Below are positions 1 through 9,524 of a stretch of 32,715 bases of DNA, in pieces. This DNA comes from JAUSIF01 sp964620215. GTDB taxonomy: Bacteria; Pseudomonadota; Alphaproteobacteria; Rhizobiales; Xanthobacteraceae. The number at the start of each line of letters is the position of its first letter. The stretch's first letter is position 1. The DNA is taken from contig CAZUJE010000015.1 in assembly GCA_964620215.1 (NCBI GenBank), forward strand, positions 1 through 32,715. Reading direction: 5' to 3'. The translations under genes were made by a program, and so were the position numbers. The notes beneath the pieces are model-generated. The model searched no databases and had not been told where the DNA came from. It was given only the letters and a program-made list of their open reading frames with translations.

Positions 1-713
1 GCGATCAGGCTGACCGCGCGTTCTGTTTTCATGGAGCCCAGCCGCTCGCGCACGCGCGCCGTCGGCAATCCATAAGCCTTGTGCGCCATCACATCGACGG
101 AAACGAGATCGCCGTCCTCGGCGCCGCCCTCGCTGCCTTGCGGAATATGCATCTCGCGGCCGAGGCTTTTCTTATCGACCGGCATCAGCCGCCCGCCGCC
201 GGGAGCGCGCTTGAAAATGCCGATGACCTGCGCGCGGGCTTTCTCCAGCATTTTGATGACGCGGCCAGAATGGGAAATCTGGTCTTCGGCGTCGTTCTTC
301 TCGGTGCGCACCAGCACGCGGTCTCCCACGCCGGGGGCCGGGCCTTCGGGCTTGCGGCCAAACACGATGCGGATTTTCGGCGGCGCGCCGTGTTCCGCTT
401 CGTCCCATTCATTTGGCTCGGCGATCAGTTCGCCGTCTGCATCTCGTCCGGTGATGTCGGCGACAACGACATTCGGTAGCTCGCCCGCGACATGAAAGTG
501 GCGGCGCTTGCCCGACAGGCGGCCTTCGCTGCGCATGTCGCGCAGGAGCGCGTTCAGCATTCTTTTTCCGACAGCGTCGAGCCGGAATGCGCGGACGATC
601 TCGCGTTTGTTCGCTTCGCCTCCACGCTCCTGAATGAATGCGAGCAACTGCTCGCGCGTGGGCGGCGTTTGGGATTTCGGTTTCTTGTTTGGATTCTTGG
701 GTTTTTTCGGCAA
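1..713 (-). CDS. rnr: Ribonuclease R, N-terminal part (runs off the window start)
   Basis: RNase R is a processive 3'-to-5' exoribonuclease of the RNB family that degrades structured RNA. Only about 237 N-terminal codons are inside the window; the catalytic RNB domain lies beyond position 1. The visible part has a basic Lys/Pro-rich start, then a winged-helix segment (REQLLAFIQERGGEANKRE, roughly residues 17-35, continuing to SEGRLSGKRRHFHV) and the first cold-shock/OB-like region (PNVVVADITGRDADGEL, then VGDRVLVRTEKND). No ATG is in frame: the reading frame is closed upstream by a TAG, so the likely start is the TTG at 713-711, with GGA about 8 nt upstream. It lies 138 bp downstream of topA on the same strand, as is usual in Rhizobiales, but a hairpin-rich repeat separates the two. 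The family is clear; the start is inferred. Confidence 0.85.
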   Translation of the reverse strand, partial: MPKKPKNPNKKPKSQTPPTREQLLAFIQERGGEANKREIVRAFRLDAVGKRMLNALLRDMRSEGRLSGKRRHFHVAGELPNVVVADITGRDADGELIAEPNEWDEAEHGAPPKIRIVFGRKPEGPAPGVGDRVLVRTEKNDAEDQISHSGRVIKMLEKARAQVIGIFKRAPGGGRLMPVDKKSLGREMHIPQGSEGGAEDGDLVSVDVMAHKAYGLPTARVRERLGSMKTERAVSLI

Positions 714-750
714 GCGGGATTCCGTAAGAGATTTGATCTGGTTCTATCAT

Positions 751-830
751 GTCATGCCCCGCGGAGGCGGGGCATCAGTATATGGTGAGATTCGTGATTA
801 CTGGATCGTCCGCTTGCGCGGACGATGACA
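751..830. repeat. Double-hairpin dispersed palindromic element between topA and rnr
   Basis: Two perfect 9-bp hairpins lie side by side. The first is ATGCCCCGC/GCGGGGCAT (754-775, loop GGAG); the second is ATCGTCCGC/GCGGACGAT (805-826, loop TTGC). The unit is bounded by GTCAT at 751-755 and ATGAC at 825-829. This is the usual look of the mosaic intergenic palindromes of Bradyrhizobium-like genomes (recalled, not searched). Lying between two tandem genes, it could slow 3' decay of topA mRNA or attenuate read-through into rnr; no T-tract follows on the minus strand, so it is not a classic intrinsic terminator. Confidence 0.7.
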
Positions 831-851
831 AAATGATGGTGACGTAATTCG

Positions 852-3539
<2,688 letters not shown>

Positions 3540-3566
3540 TAGTGCTCGTTGGTTTGCGGAATCAGC

Positions 3567-3590
3567 AAAAAGCGCGGGTCCAACCCGCGC
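3567..3590 (-). terminator. Terminator or attenuator hairpin in the topA leader
   Basis: Read on the minus strand, an 8-bp all-paired stem GCGCGGGT/ACCCGCGC with a 3-nt loop is followed at once by TTTTT. The T-tract ends 28 nt before the topA ATG. It would stop transcripts coming from dprA or from any topA promoter further upstream. Too little space remains between it and topA for a normal promoter plus leader, so conditional termination is a real possibility. Confidence 0.6.
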
Positions 3591-3747
3591 GTGGGCGGCG
3601 AACTAGGCCATTTGAGGGTCCGAAGTCAAATAGACGGCCTGAAATCGGGGATAATTAGATACAACTTTTACGGGAGTATTGTGGTAATACGACCTTTGAT
3701 CTACCTTTGTTCGGACGCCTATGCGGGGGCGAAAGGCCAAGAGGCCC

Positions 3748-3966
3748 ATGGCCGACGAGAGCGCGAGCGCATTCATCGCGCGGGCAGGAGACACTGTTTC
3801 GGCGGCTTCACAGGAAGACGTCGCAGCCTATGTGGCTACTCTCGCGCGGGATTTAAAGAGGATGGTCGAGCGTCACGATCTGGCGACGCTGACCTACCTG
3901 CTTGAACTTGTGCAGCTCGAAGCGGCGAAAAACTCCGGCGACAAGGCGGCTGGTTTGGCTGAGTGA
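3748..3966 (+). CDS. Small conserved-looking hypothetical protein
   Basis: This encodes a 72-residue acidic, helical protein (MADESASAFIARAGD..., then YVATLARDLKRMVERHD and LATLTYLLELVQLEAAKN). It has no signal peptide or membrane segment and no domain I can name. The ATG at 3748 is preceded by AAGAGG, closely spaced. An in-frame ATG at 3721 would add nine residues (MRGRKAKRP) but has no good ribosome binding site. The gene stands alone on the plus strand inside the dprA-topA interval and converges on dprA. The alternating hydrophobic pattern in the second half suggests a two-helix bundle or a dimerising helix. The function is unknown; that it is a real gene is inferred from its codon pattern and from recollection of similar small proteins at this locus in Rhizobiales. 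Confidence 0.6.
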   Translation: MADESASAFIARAGDTVSAASQEDVAAYVATLARDLKRMVERHDLATLTYLLELVQLEAAKNSGDKAAGLAE

Positions 3967-3985
3967 GCCGCGTGACCCGGCGGTG

Positions 3986-4016
3986 TCTTGGCAAAGTGTC
4001 ATGGCAAAGACACTGG
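3986..4016. terminator. Possible hairpin between convergent genes
   Basis: A 7-bp inverted repeat, GTGTCTT/AAGACAC, with a 17-nt loop lies between the stop of the small plus-strand gene (3966) and the stop of dprA (4027). A direct repeat TGGCAAAG occurs twice inside it. There is no strong T-tract on either side, so it is only a weak terminator candidate. Confidence 0.3.
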
Positions 4017-4026
4017 TTGCAAAAAT

Positions 4027-5151
4027 TTACGGCGAGGAAACCAGTCCGCCGCCATGCCGCGCGAGGCGTCCGGCGAGTTCAAGTTCGAGCAACACAATCT
4101 GAACGGCGCCCGCCTGCGCATCGGCGAGGCGCGCAAGCTCGTCGATTGAAACCGGCGTGTGACTGAGCAGCCGGGAAATTTTCATCCGCAGCGCGTCGTT
4201 TGCTTCCGGCGAAGGCGATGGGTTTTCCGTCTGCGCAGGCTCGCGCATGGGCACGGGCGGCTTCATTTTTCGCACGATCGGTCCGATTGCTTCAATCACA
4301 TCGGCGGCCGACGTGACGAGCGATGCGCCCTGTTTGAGCAGGCGGTTGGTGCCGCTCGAGCGCGGGTCGATCGGCGAGCCGGGAACGGCGAACACTTCAC
4401 GGCCCGCCTCCAGCGCAAGCCGCGCGGTAATCAGCGAGCCGGAACGCTCGGCTGCTTCCACGACGACAATGCCCACGGCCATCCCCGCGATGATGCGATT
4501 GCGGCGGGGAAAGTCGCGAGCGCGGGGCTCCCAGCCCATCGGCATCTCAGAGACGGCGGCGCCGTGTTTCACGATTTCCTCCACGAGACCAAAATGCTCA
4601 GCCGGATAAATCCTGTCATGGCCGCCCGCGAGCACGGCGATGGTGCCGGTGGAAAGCGAGGCGTTGTGCGCCGCTGAATCGATCCCGCGCGCGAGGCCGG
4701 AGATGGTCACGAAACCCGCTTCGCCGATTTCGCGGGCGAGCTTGCTGGCAAAACGCATACCCGCCGCGGACGCATTGCGTGCGCCGACGATGGCGACGCC
4801 GTCGCGGGCAAGCGCGGGGATTTGTCCGCGCACGGCGAGCAACGGCGGGGCATCGTCCGTTTCGCGCAGCCGTGCTGGATATTCTTCCTCGCCGATTGCG
4901 ATGAAACGCACGCCGTGGCGTTTTGCCTCCGCCATTTCGGTTTCCGCTTCGGCGCGGCTTGTGATTTTCAGATCGCTCCGCCCGCCGCGCCGCGCGAGAT
5001 CGCCCAGATTTTCGATGGCTTTCGCGGCGCCCGCATACTGATTGATGAGCGCGCGGAACGTGCGGGGGCCGACATTTTCGGAGCGGATCAGGCGCAGCCA
5101 GTCGAGGCGCTGGGCATCGGTCAGGCGGACATAGTCGCGCCCGTCTTTCAT
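4027..5151 (-). CDS. dprA: DNA-processing protein DprA (Smf)
   Basis: DprA binds incoming single-stranded DNA and loads RecA during natural transformation; it is kept in many bacteria not known to be competent. The 374-residue protein has a helical N-terminal SAM-like region (about 12-60) and then the extended Rossmann fold. Visible motifs are VAIVGARNASAAG (119-131), SGLARGIDSAAH (151-162), AVLAGGHDRIYP (172-183), FPRRNRIIAGM (214-224), and ERSGSLITARLALEAGREVFAVPG (235-258), followed by GTNRLLKQGA. A C-terminal winged-helix (about 325-372, PVSIDELARL...) matches the DprA C-terminal domain. The start ATG (5151-5149) overlaps the plsY stop by 4 nt (ATGA), so the two are translationally coupled. 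A longer open frame upstream only overlays plsY and is not used. Confidence 0.95.
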   Translation of the reverse strand: MKDGRDYVRLTDAQRLDWLRLIRSENVGPRTFRALINQYAGAAKAIENLGDLARRGGRSDLKITSRAEAETEMAEAKRHGVRFIAIGEEEYPARLRETDDAPPLLAVRGQIPALARDGVAIVGARNASAAGMRFASKLAREIGEAGFVTISGLARGIDSAAHNASLSTGTIAVLAGGHDRIYPAEHFGLVEEIVKHGAAVSEMPMGWEPRARDFPRRNRIIAGMAVGIVVVEAAERSGSLITARLALEAGREVFAVPGSPIDPRSSGTNRLLKQGASLVTSAADVIEAIGPIVRKMKPPVPMREPAQTENPSPSPEANDALRMKISRLLSHTPVSIDELARLADAQAGAVQIVLLELELAGRLARHGGGLVSSP

Positions 5152-5747
5152 CCGCGCGTGCCGATCTTGGGTTCGGTGCCGGCCAGCAGTCGTTTGATGT
5201 TCGGCATGTGTTTCAGCCAGATAACCGCCGACATAAACGCGACCAGCAAGGCTACCGGCATCAGATTCAATGCAAACAAAAACGCCGTGCTGATGATGCT
5301 GGCAATCAAAGCTGACAGCGAGGAATAGCGGGAGATCGCGGCAACGCACGCCCAGGCGATGCCGAACACGAGTGCCGCCGGCCAGAACAGGCCGAGGATC
5401 ACGCCGATATAGGTGGCGACGCCCTTGCCGCCTTTGAATTTCAGCCAGACCGGGAAGATATGTCCGAGAAACGCGCCGAGGCCGGCAGCCAATGCCGCGT
5501 CCCGTCCGAAAAATTTGTAAACAATGGCGACCGCGATGGTGCCTTTCAGCAAATCCGCAAGCAGAGTCGCGGCGGCTATTTTCTTGTTGCCGGTGCGCAG
5601 CACATTGGTTGCGCCAATATTGCCGGAGCCGATCTGGCGCACGTCGCCGAGGCCCGCCAGCCGGGTGAAGATCAGTCCGAACGGAATCGAGCCGAGCAGA
5701 TAGCCGAAGGCGAGGGCGGCCAGCCCGCTCGTCCATGCATTCAACAT
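5148..5747 (-). CDS. plsY: Glycerol-3-phosphate acyltransferase PlsY
   Basis: This membrane enzyme transfers the acyl group of acyl-phosphate to glycerol-3-phosphate, the first step of phospholipid synthesis in the PlsX/PlsY route. The 199-residue sequence has the expected hydrophobic helices and the family motifs. These include GSGNIGATNVLRTG after the first helix, HIFPVWLKFKGGKGVAT in the middle (phosphate-binding GGKGVA) and SRYSSLSALIA further on. The ATG at 5747-5745 is preceded by GGGGAAATCA, a good ribosome binding site. A longer in-frame start inside the upstream kinase gene would add a non-membrane Arg/Cys-rich stretch and is rejected. It follows the histidine kinase by 49 bp and overlaps dprA by 4 nt. 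Confidence 0.95.
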   Translation of the reverse strand: MLNAWTSGLAALAFGYLLGSIPFGLIFTRLAGLGDVRQIGSGNIGATNVLRTGNKKIAAATLLADLLKGTIAVAIVYKFFGRDAALAAGLGAFLGHIFPVWLKFKGGKGVATYIGVILGLFWPAALVFGIAWACVAAISRYSSLSALIASIISTAFLFALNLMPVALLVAFMSAVIWLKHMPNIKRLLAGTEPKIGTRG

Positions 5748-5796
5748 TGATTTCCCCAGCCTTGCGCGGTTCTTGTTAGCCGTTCCGCCGACAGGT

Positions 5797-7953
5797 TCAG
5801 CCACGCGCCCCTTTGGCGTCAAGCATCTCGCGCACGCGCATGGCCAGCGCCTCCTGCGTGACCGGCTTCTGGAGCAGGTCCACGCCAGGATCGAGGCGGC
5901 CGTGATGCACGATGGCATTGCGCGAGTAGCCGGTCATGAACAGCACCCGCACATCCGGCCGCTTGTTCTTGATTTCCTCCGCGAGTTCGCGGCCATTCTT
6001 GCCCGGCAGCACCACATCGGTGAGCAGCAGGTCGAACTCGAAGCGGTCGCCAGAAACAATCATCAGCGCCTGATCGGCATTGGCCGCGCCCATCACGTTG
6101 TAGTTCAGTTCGCGCAGCGTCTCGACCACGAATTCACGGACGTCATCGTCATCTTCCACGACGAGGACTTTCTCATTTCCGCTCGACCCAATGATTTCAT
6201 CCGGTTTCTGCTGGAGTTCCTGCGCCGTGGCATGGGAGCGCGGCAGATAGATTTTCACGGAACTGCCAAGGCCCGGCTCGCTGTAAATCTTCACGTGCCC
6301 GCCCGACTGCTTCACGAAGCCATAAACCTGGCTCAGGCCGAGACCGGTGCCCTGGCCGCTTTCCTTCGTGGTGAAGAACGGCTCGAACGCACGTTCGATC
6401 ACAGTCTTCGGCATTCCTGTGCCGGTATCGGATACGGAGACCATGACATACTGGCCGGGCGCTATGTCGTTTCCTTGCTTGGCGTAATTTTCGTCAAGAA
6501 AGATGTTGCCGGTTTCGATGGTGAGTTTGCCGCCTTTCGGCATCGCATCGCGCGAATTCAGCGCCAGATTCAGGATTGCCGATTCAAGCTCCGCCTGATC
6601 GACTTCGGTTTGCCACAGCCCGCCCGCGCCGACGATTTCGAGATCGACGGTTTCGCCGAGCGCGCGCCGCAGGAGATCGGAAATCCCCGCGACGAGTTTT
6701 GCCGGATTCAGCGGCTTGGGATCGAGCGGCTGGCGGCGCGAGAAGGCAAGCAGGCGCTGGGTGAGAGTGGCTGCGCGTTGCGCGCCCATGGACGCATTAT
6801 CGATAACGCGCTCCAGCCGGGAACGGCTGGTATCCGTCCAGTTATTGAGCTGCTTCTTCGCGATCTCCAGATTGCCGAGGATGACCATCAGCAGATTGTT
6901 GAAGTCGTGTGCGATGCCGCCGGTGAGATTGCCGACCGCTTCCATGCGATGCGCTTGCCGCAACGAAGCCTCGGCAATTTCCCGCTTTTCGATTTCGTCG
7001 TGGAGGCTCTTGCTCCTGCGCAACGCGAGTCCGACCACGCCGAACAGAACAAGGGTGGCTGGAATTCCAAAAATCAGATGAGAGGCCATCGCCCACAACC
7101 ATTCAGACACGACGGCGGAGCTTTCGATGCCCGCGCTCACATAAACCGGGTAGGACGTCAGTCTGCGCGTGCCGATGCGTCTTTGAATGCCGTCAATGAT
7201 GGAGCCGGTATCGTAGATTCCGCCTTCCGGAGTTTTTGCGACCGTTAACTGGAAGCCGGTTTGTGGAGTTAGCTGCACCGGCTTTTGCAGCGGGCCGGGA
7301 AAACGGGCCAGAAACGAACCGTTGGAACGCAGCATCGCGAAATAGGCGCCATTGGTGCGCTGTCCGGCGCGCTCATAAAAACGGGAAATGTCATTGGACA
7401 GAATGGAAAACGCGATCACGCCGTTGAACGCGCCATTTACGTTCTTGCGTCTGTGACTAACCGTAAAAAAAGGATCGCCGGGCACTGATTGAGCGGTCTG
7501 AAAATCGGCGATGAATAAACCCACATCTCTCGCGATGTGAGCGGAAAAATATTCTCGATCGGAATAATTTATTTGCGGAGCGGGAAAAATCCTGCCGCTT
7601 GCTAGCGCCCGGCCGTTCCGGTCGTAAATCCAGATGCCCTGGACTTCGGCCAGCGTGGATCCAATCTTCTTCAGCCGCTCGTGAAGCTCCTTTTCCCGGG
7701 CAATAATTTGTTCGTCGGAAAGCTCATCGATCATTTCCTCGACGGCCACGAAGCCAATCTCGATAGACTGGAATATCTTGTTGGCATGTTCGCTCAGCAC
7801 GTCGAGATTGCGTTCGATGCGCTCGTCGGCCGCCCGCCAGGCGGTTCGATATTGATTCCATGAGGCGTAGGTGAACAGCGCTATGGGCGCAACAACCGCG
7901 CCCAGCATGGCCAGACGGAGCAGATTGAGTGTCTGGCGTCGCCTCTGCGGCAT
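5797..7953 (-). CDS. Hybrid sensor histidine kinase with C-terminal receiver domain
   Basis: This 718-residue membrane sensor kinase has TM1 at about 13-31, a periplasmic double-Cache-like sensor at about 35-283 (GIWIYDRNGRALASG, then YSDREYFSAH) and TM2 at about 288-311. The HisKA domain has H349 (GGIAHDFNNLL). The HATPase domain has the N box at N466 (NLALNSRDAM), the G1 box DTGTGMP (D509) and the later box GQGTGLGLSQVYG. A receiver domain at about 595-710 has the acidic pair in VVEDDDDV, phospho-acceptor D646 (LLLTDVVLPG), T674 and K697. An internal receiver suggests phosphorelay to an unlinked phosphotransfer protein or feedback control. The chosen ATG (7953) starts just before TM1; a farther ATG at 8022 would overlap pyrC. 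It sits between pyrC and plsY, which are usually adjacent in relatives, and no separate response regulator is nearby. Confidence 0.9.
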   Translation of the reverse strand: MPQRRRQTLNLLRLAMLGAVVAPIALFTYASWNQYRTAWRAADERIERNLDVLSEHANKIFQSIEIGFVAVEEMIDELSDEQIIAREKELHERLKKIGSTLAEVQGIWIYDRNGRALASGRIFPAPQINYSDREYFSAHIARDVGLFIADFQTAQSVPGDPFFTVSHRRKNVNGAFNGVIAFSILSNDISRFYERAGQRTNGAYFAMLRSNGSFLARFPGPLQKPVQLTPQTGFQLTVAKTPEGGIYDTGSIIDGIQRRIGTRRLTSYPVYVSAGIESSAVVSEWLWAMASHLIFGIPATLVLFGVVGLALRRSKSLHDEIEKREIAEASLRQAHRMEAVGNLTGGIAHDFNNLLMVILGNLEIAKKQLNNWTDTSRSRLERVIDNASMGAQRAATLTQRLLAFSRRQPLDPKPLNPAKLVAGISDLLRRALGETVDLEIVGAGGLWQTEVDQAELESAILNLALNSRDAMPKGGKLTIETGNIFLDENYAKQGNDIAPGQYVMVSVSDTGTGMPKTVIERAFEPFFTTKESGQGTGLGLSQVYGFVKQSGGHVKIYSEPGLGSSVKIYLPRSHATAQELQQKPDEIIGSSGNEKVLVVEDDDDVREFVVETLRELNYNVMGAANADQALMIVSGDRFEFDLLLTDVVLPGKNGRELAEEIKNKRPDVRVLFMTGYSRNAIVHHGRLDPGVDLLQKPVTQEALAMRVREMLDAKGARG

Positions 7954-7987
7954 GGAACTTTTTAAAAAAAGTGATTGGGAACGGGTG

Positions 7988-9289
7988 TCAAACGTACTCG
8001 TACACCGTCCGTCCGGCAACAATGGTCCGCAGCACGCGGCCTGTCAGTTTCGCCTCGTCAAAAGGCGTGTTGTGACAGCGCGATTTCAGGGACGTGCGGT
8101 TCAGCACCCACGGTACATCCGGATCGAACACGATGACATCCGCATGGGCGCCCGCGCGCAAGCTCCCACCCTGAATTCCCAAAAGTTCCGCGGGCCGCGT
8201 GGACAGGGCTTTGATGAGCTTCAGCAGCGGCAGAGAGCCGTCGTGAACGAGACGCAGACCGACCGGCAGCATGGTTTCCAGTCCGACTGCGCCGGAGGCC
8301 GCTTCCGCGAAGGGCAGGCGTTTTGTTTCCACGTCCTGCGGGTTGTGATCGGACACGATCGAATCCACCAGGCCTTTCTTCACCGCGGCGACGAGCGCCT
8401 GCCGGTCTTCCTCGGCGCGCAGCGGCGGCGAGACTTTTAGAAAGGTGCGGTAGCTGCCGATGTCGATTTCATTCAGCGCGACATGATTGATCGATGCCGA
8501 CGCGGTCACCGGAAGGCCCGCATCCTTCGCGCGGCGAAGCACATCGAGCGAATCCCGGCAGGTGATGCTGGCGGCGTGGTAACGGCATTCCGTTTCCGCC
8601 ACGAGGCGCAGGTCGCGCTCCAGCATCACGGTCTCGGCGGCGGTGGGAATGCCGAGAAGGCCGAGGCGCGCGGCGTATTCGCCTTCGTTCATCACGCCGT
8701 CGCCAACGAGATTGGTGTCCTCGGTGTAATGCACGATCAGCGCGTCGAAGTCGGCGGCGTAGGTGAGGGCGCGGCGAAACACCTGCGCGTTCATCACGCT
8801 CTTCATGCCGTCCGTGAAGGCGACCGCGCCGGCGGAGCGGAGAAGGCCGAATTCGGTCATCTCCTTGCCTTCAAGCTTTTTCGTGAGCGCCGCCATCGGG
8901 TGGATGTGAACGATGGCGGTGTCGCGCGCGCGGCGCATCACATAATCGACCGTCGCCGGATCGTCGATGGGCGGATCGGTTTCGGGCTGACAAACAACCG
9001 TTGTCACACCGCCCGCCGCCGCCGCAAGGCTCGCGGAGGCAAGCGTCTCGCGATGTTCCGCGCCCGGTTCGCCGATGAAGGCGCGCATGTCCACAAGGCC
9101 CGGCGCCACCACCCGGCCGCTGCAATCGACGACTTCGGCGCCTTCCGGCACGCCGGCGGAGCGGACATTTTTCCCCGCTTCCCTGATGAGGCCGTCGGCG
9201 ATTAATACATCGCCCACCTGATCGAGATCGCGCGACGGATCGATCACGCGCGCGTTCGTTAGCAGGATCGGGCGGCGGTCAGTCAGCAT
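7988..9289 (-). CDS. pyrC: Dihydroorotase-like protein (PyrC type I), HxH metal motif missing
   Basis: This amidohydrolase-superfamily protein of 433 residues is encoded beside pyrB and would be annotated as the third enzyme of pyrimidine synthesis. The fold markers are present: GLVDMRAFIGEPG (64-76), GGVTTVVCQPET (93-104), D160 in AFTDGM, H187 in IVHYTED, H238 in YHAAS and D314 in IVSDHNP. In active type I enzymes the first strand reads DxHxH; here positions 69 and 71 are Arg and Phe, and the substrate arginine of HxHxR is Gly73. Four of six usual metal ligands remain. Pseudomonas pyrC' proteins are known inactive dihydroorotase homologues that scaffold the pyrB product; the same role is inferred here, with an active dihydroorotase elsewhere. 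The ATG at 9289 lies 1 bp after the stop of the small membrane gene, suggesting coupled translation. Confidence 0.88.
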   Translation of the reverse strand: MLTDRRPILLTNARVIDPSRDLDQVGDVLIADGLIREAGKNVRSAGVPEGAEVVDCSGRVVAPGLVDMRAFIGEPGAEHRETLASASLAAAAGGVTTVVCQPETDPPIDDPATVDYVMRRARDTAIVHIHPMAALTKKLEGKEMTEFGLLRSAGAVAFTDGMKSVMNAQVFRRALTYAADFDALIVHYTEDTNLVGDGVMNEGEYAARLGLLGIPTAAETVMLERDLRLVAETECRYHAASITCRDSLDVLRRAKDAGLPVTASASINHVALNEIDIGSYRTFLKVSPPLRAEEDRQALVAAVKKGLVDSIVSDHNPQDVETKRLPFAEAASGAVGLETMLPVGLRLVHDGSLPLLKLIKALSTRPAELLGIQGGSLRAGAHADVIVFDPDVPWVLNRTSLKSRCHNTPFDEAKLTGRVLRTIVAGRTVYEYV

Positions 9290-9290
9290 G

Positions 9291-9524
9291 TCAGCTTTGC
9301 CTGTTCATCATCGACTGAAATACGCCGCGCCAGAACCAGGTCAGCGCGTAGAACATGCCGAGTACGACCGCGGTCATGAACGCGATCCAGAAGCTGATCC
9401 ATGACACGCCGTAGCCATAGAGCGCGAAGAAAATAGTGGCCGCGCCGATGACTGCCAGAAACTGCATCTGGCGTTTCATCAGCATCAGGAAAAACGCGAG
9501 AAAAGGATTTACTGCTTCAGGCAT
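9291..9524 (-). CDS. Small two-helix membrane protein between pyrB and pyrC
   Basis: The 77-residue protein starts MPEAVNPFLAFFLMLMKRQ and has two hydrophobic segments, about residues 18-34 (FLAVIGAATIFFALYGY) and 38-62 (WISFWIAFMTAVVLGMFYALTWFWR). It ends in a short polar tail. The ATG (9524) lies inside the pyrB end, overlapping it by 8 nt, and the stop is 1 bp before the pyrC start. The three genes are therefore almost certainly one translationally coupled unit. I do not recognise a family. The placement suggests a membrane anchor or partner for the pyrimidine enzymes, but this is only inference; a nucleobase-unrelated passenger is equally possible. Confidence 0.75.
   Translation of the reverse strand: MPEAVNPFLAFFLMLMKRQMQFLAVIGAATIFFALYGYGVSWISFWIAFMTAVVLGMFYALTWFWRGVFQSMMNRQS

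Noticed and set aside
3676..3690. GTATT-GTGGT-AATAC inverted repeat in the topA upstream region as an operator
   Set aside because: Arms are only 5 bp, it is single copy and A+T-rich; chance is likely.
4027..5736. A long minus-strand frame joining dprA to upstream DNA as a possible fusion protein
   Set aside because: The upstream third overlays plsY in another frame and has an Arg-rich, non-protein-like composition; the DprA family start and the ATGA overlap with plsY mark the true beginning at 5151.
5773..7248. A 491-codon plus-strand frame opposite the histidine kinase
   Set aside because: It is a mirror frame of the kinase codons (His/Arg/Ala-rich), with no recognisable domain; the kinase motifs on the other strand are unambiguous.
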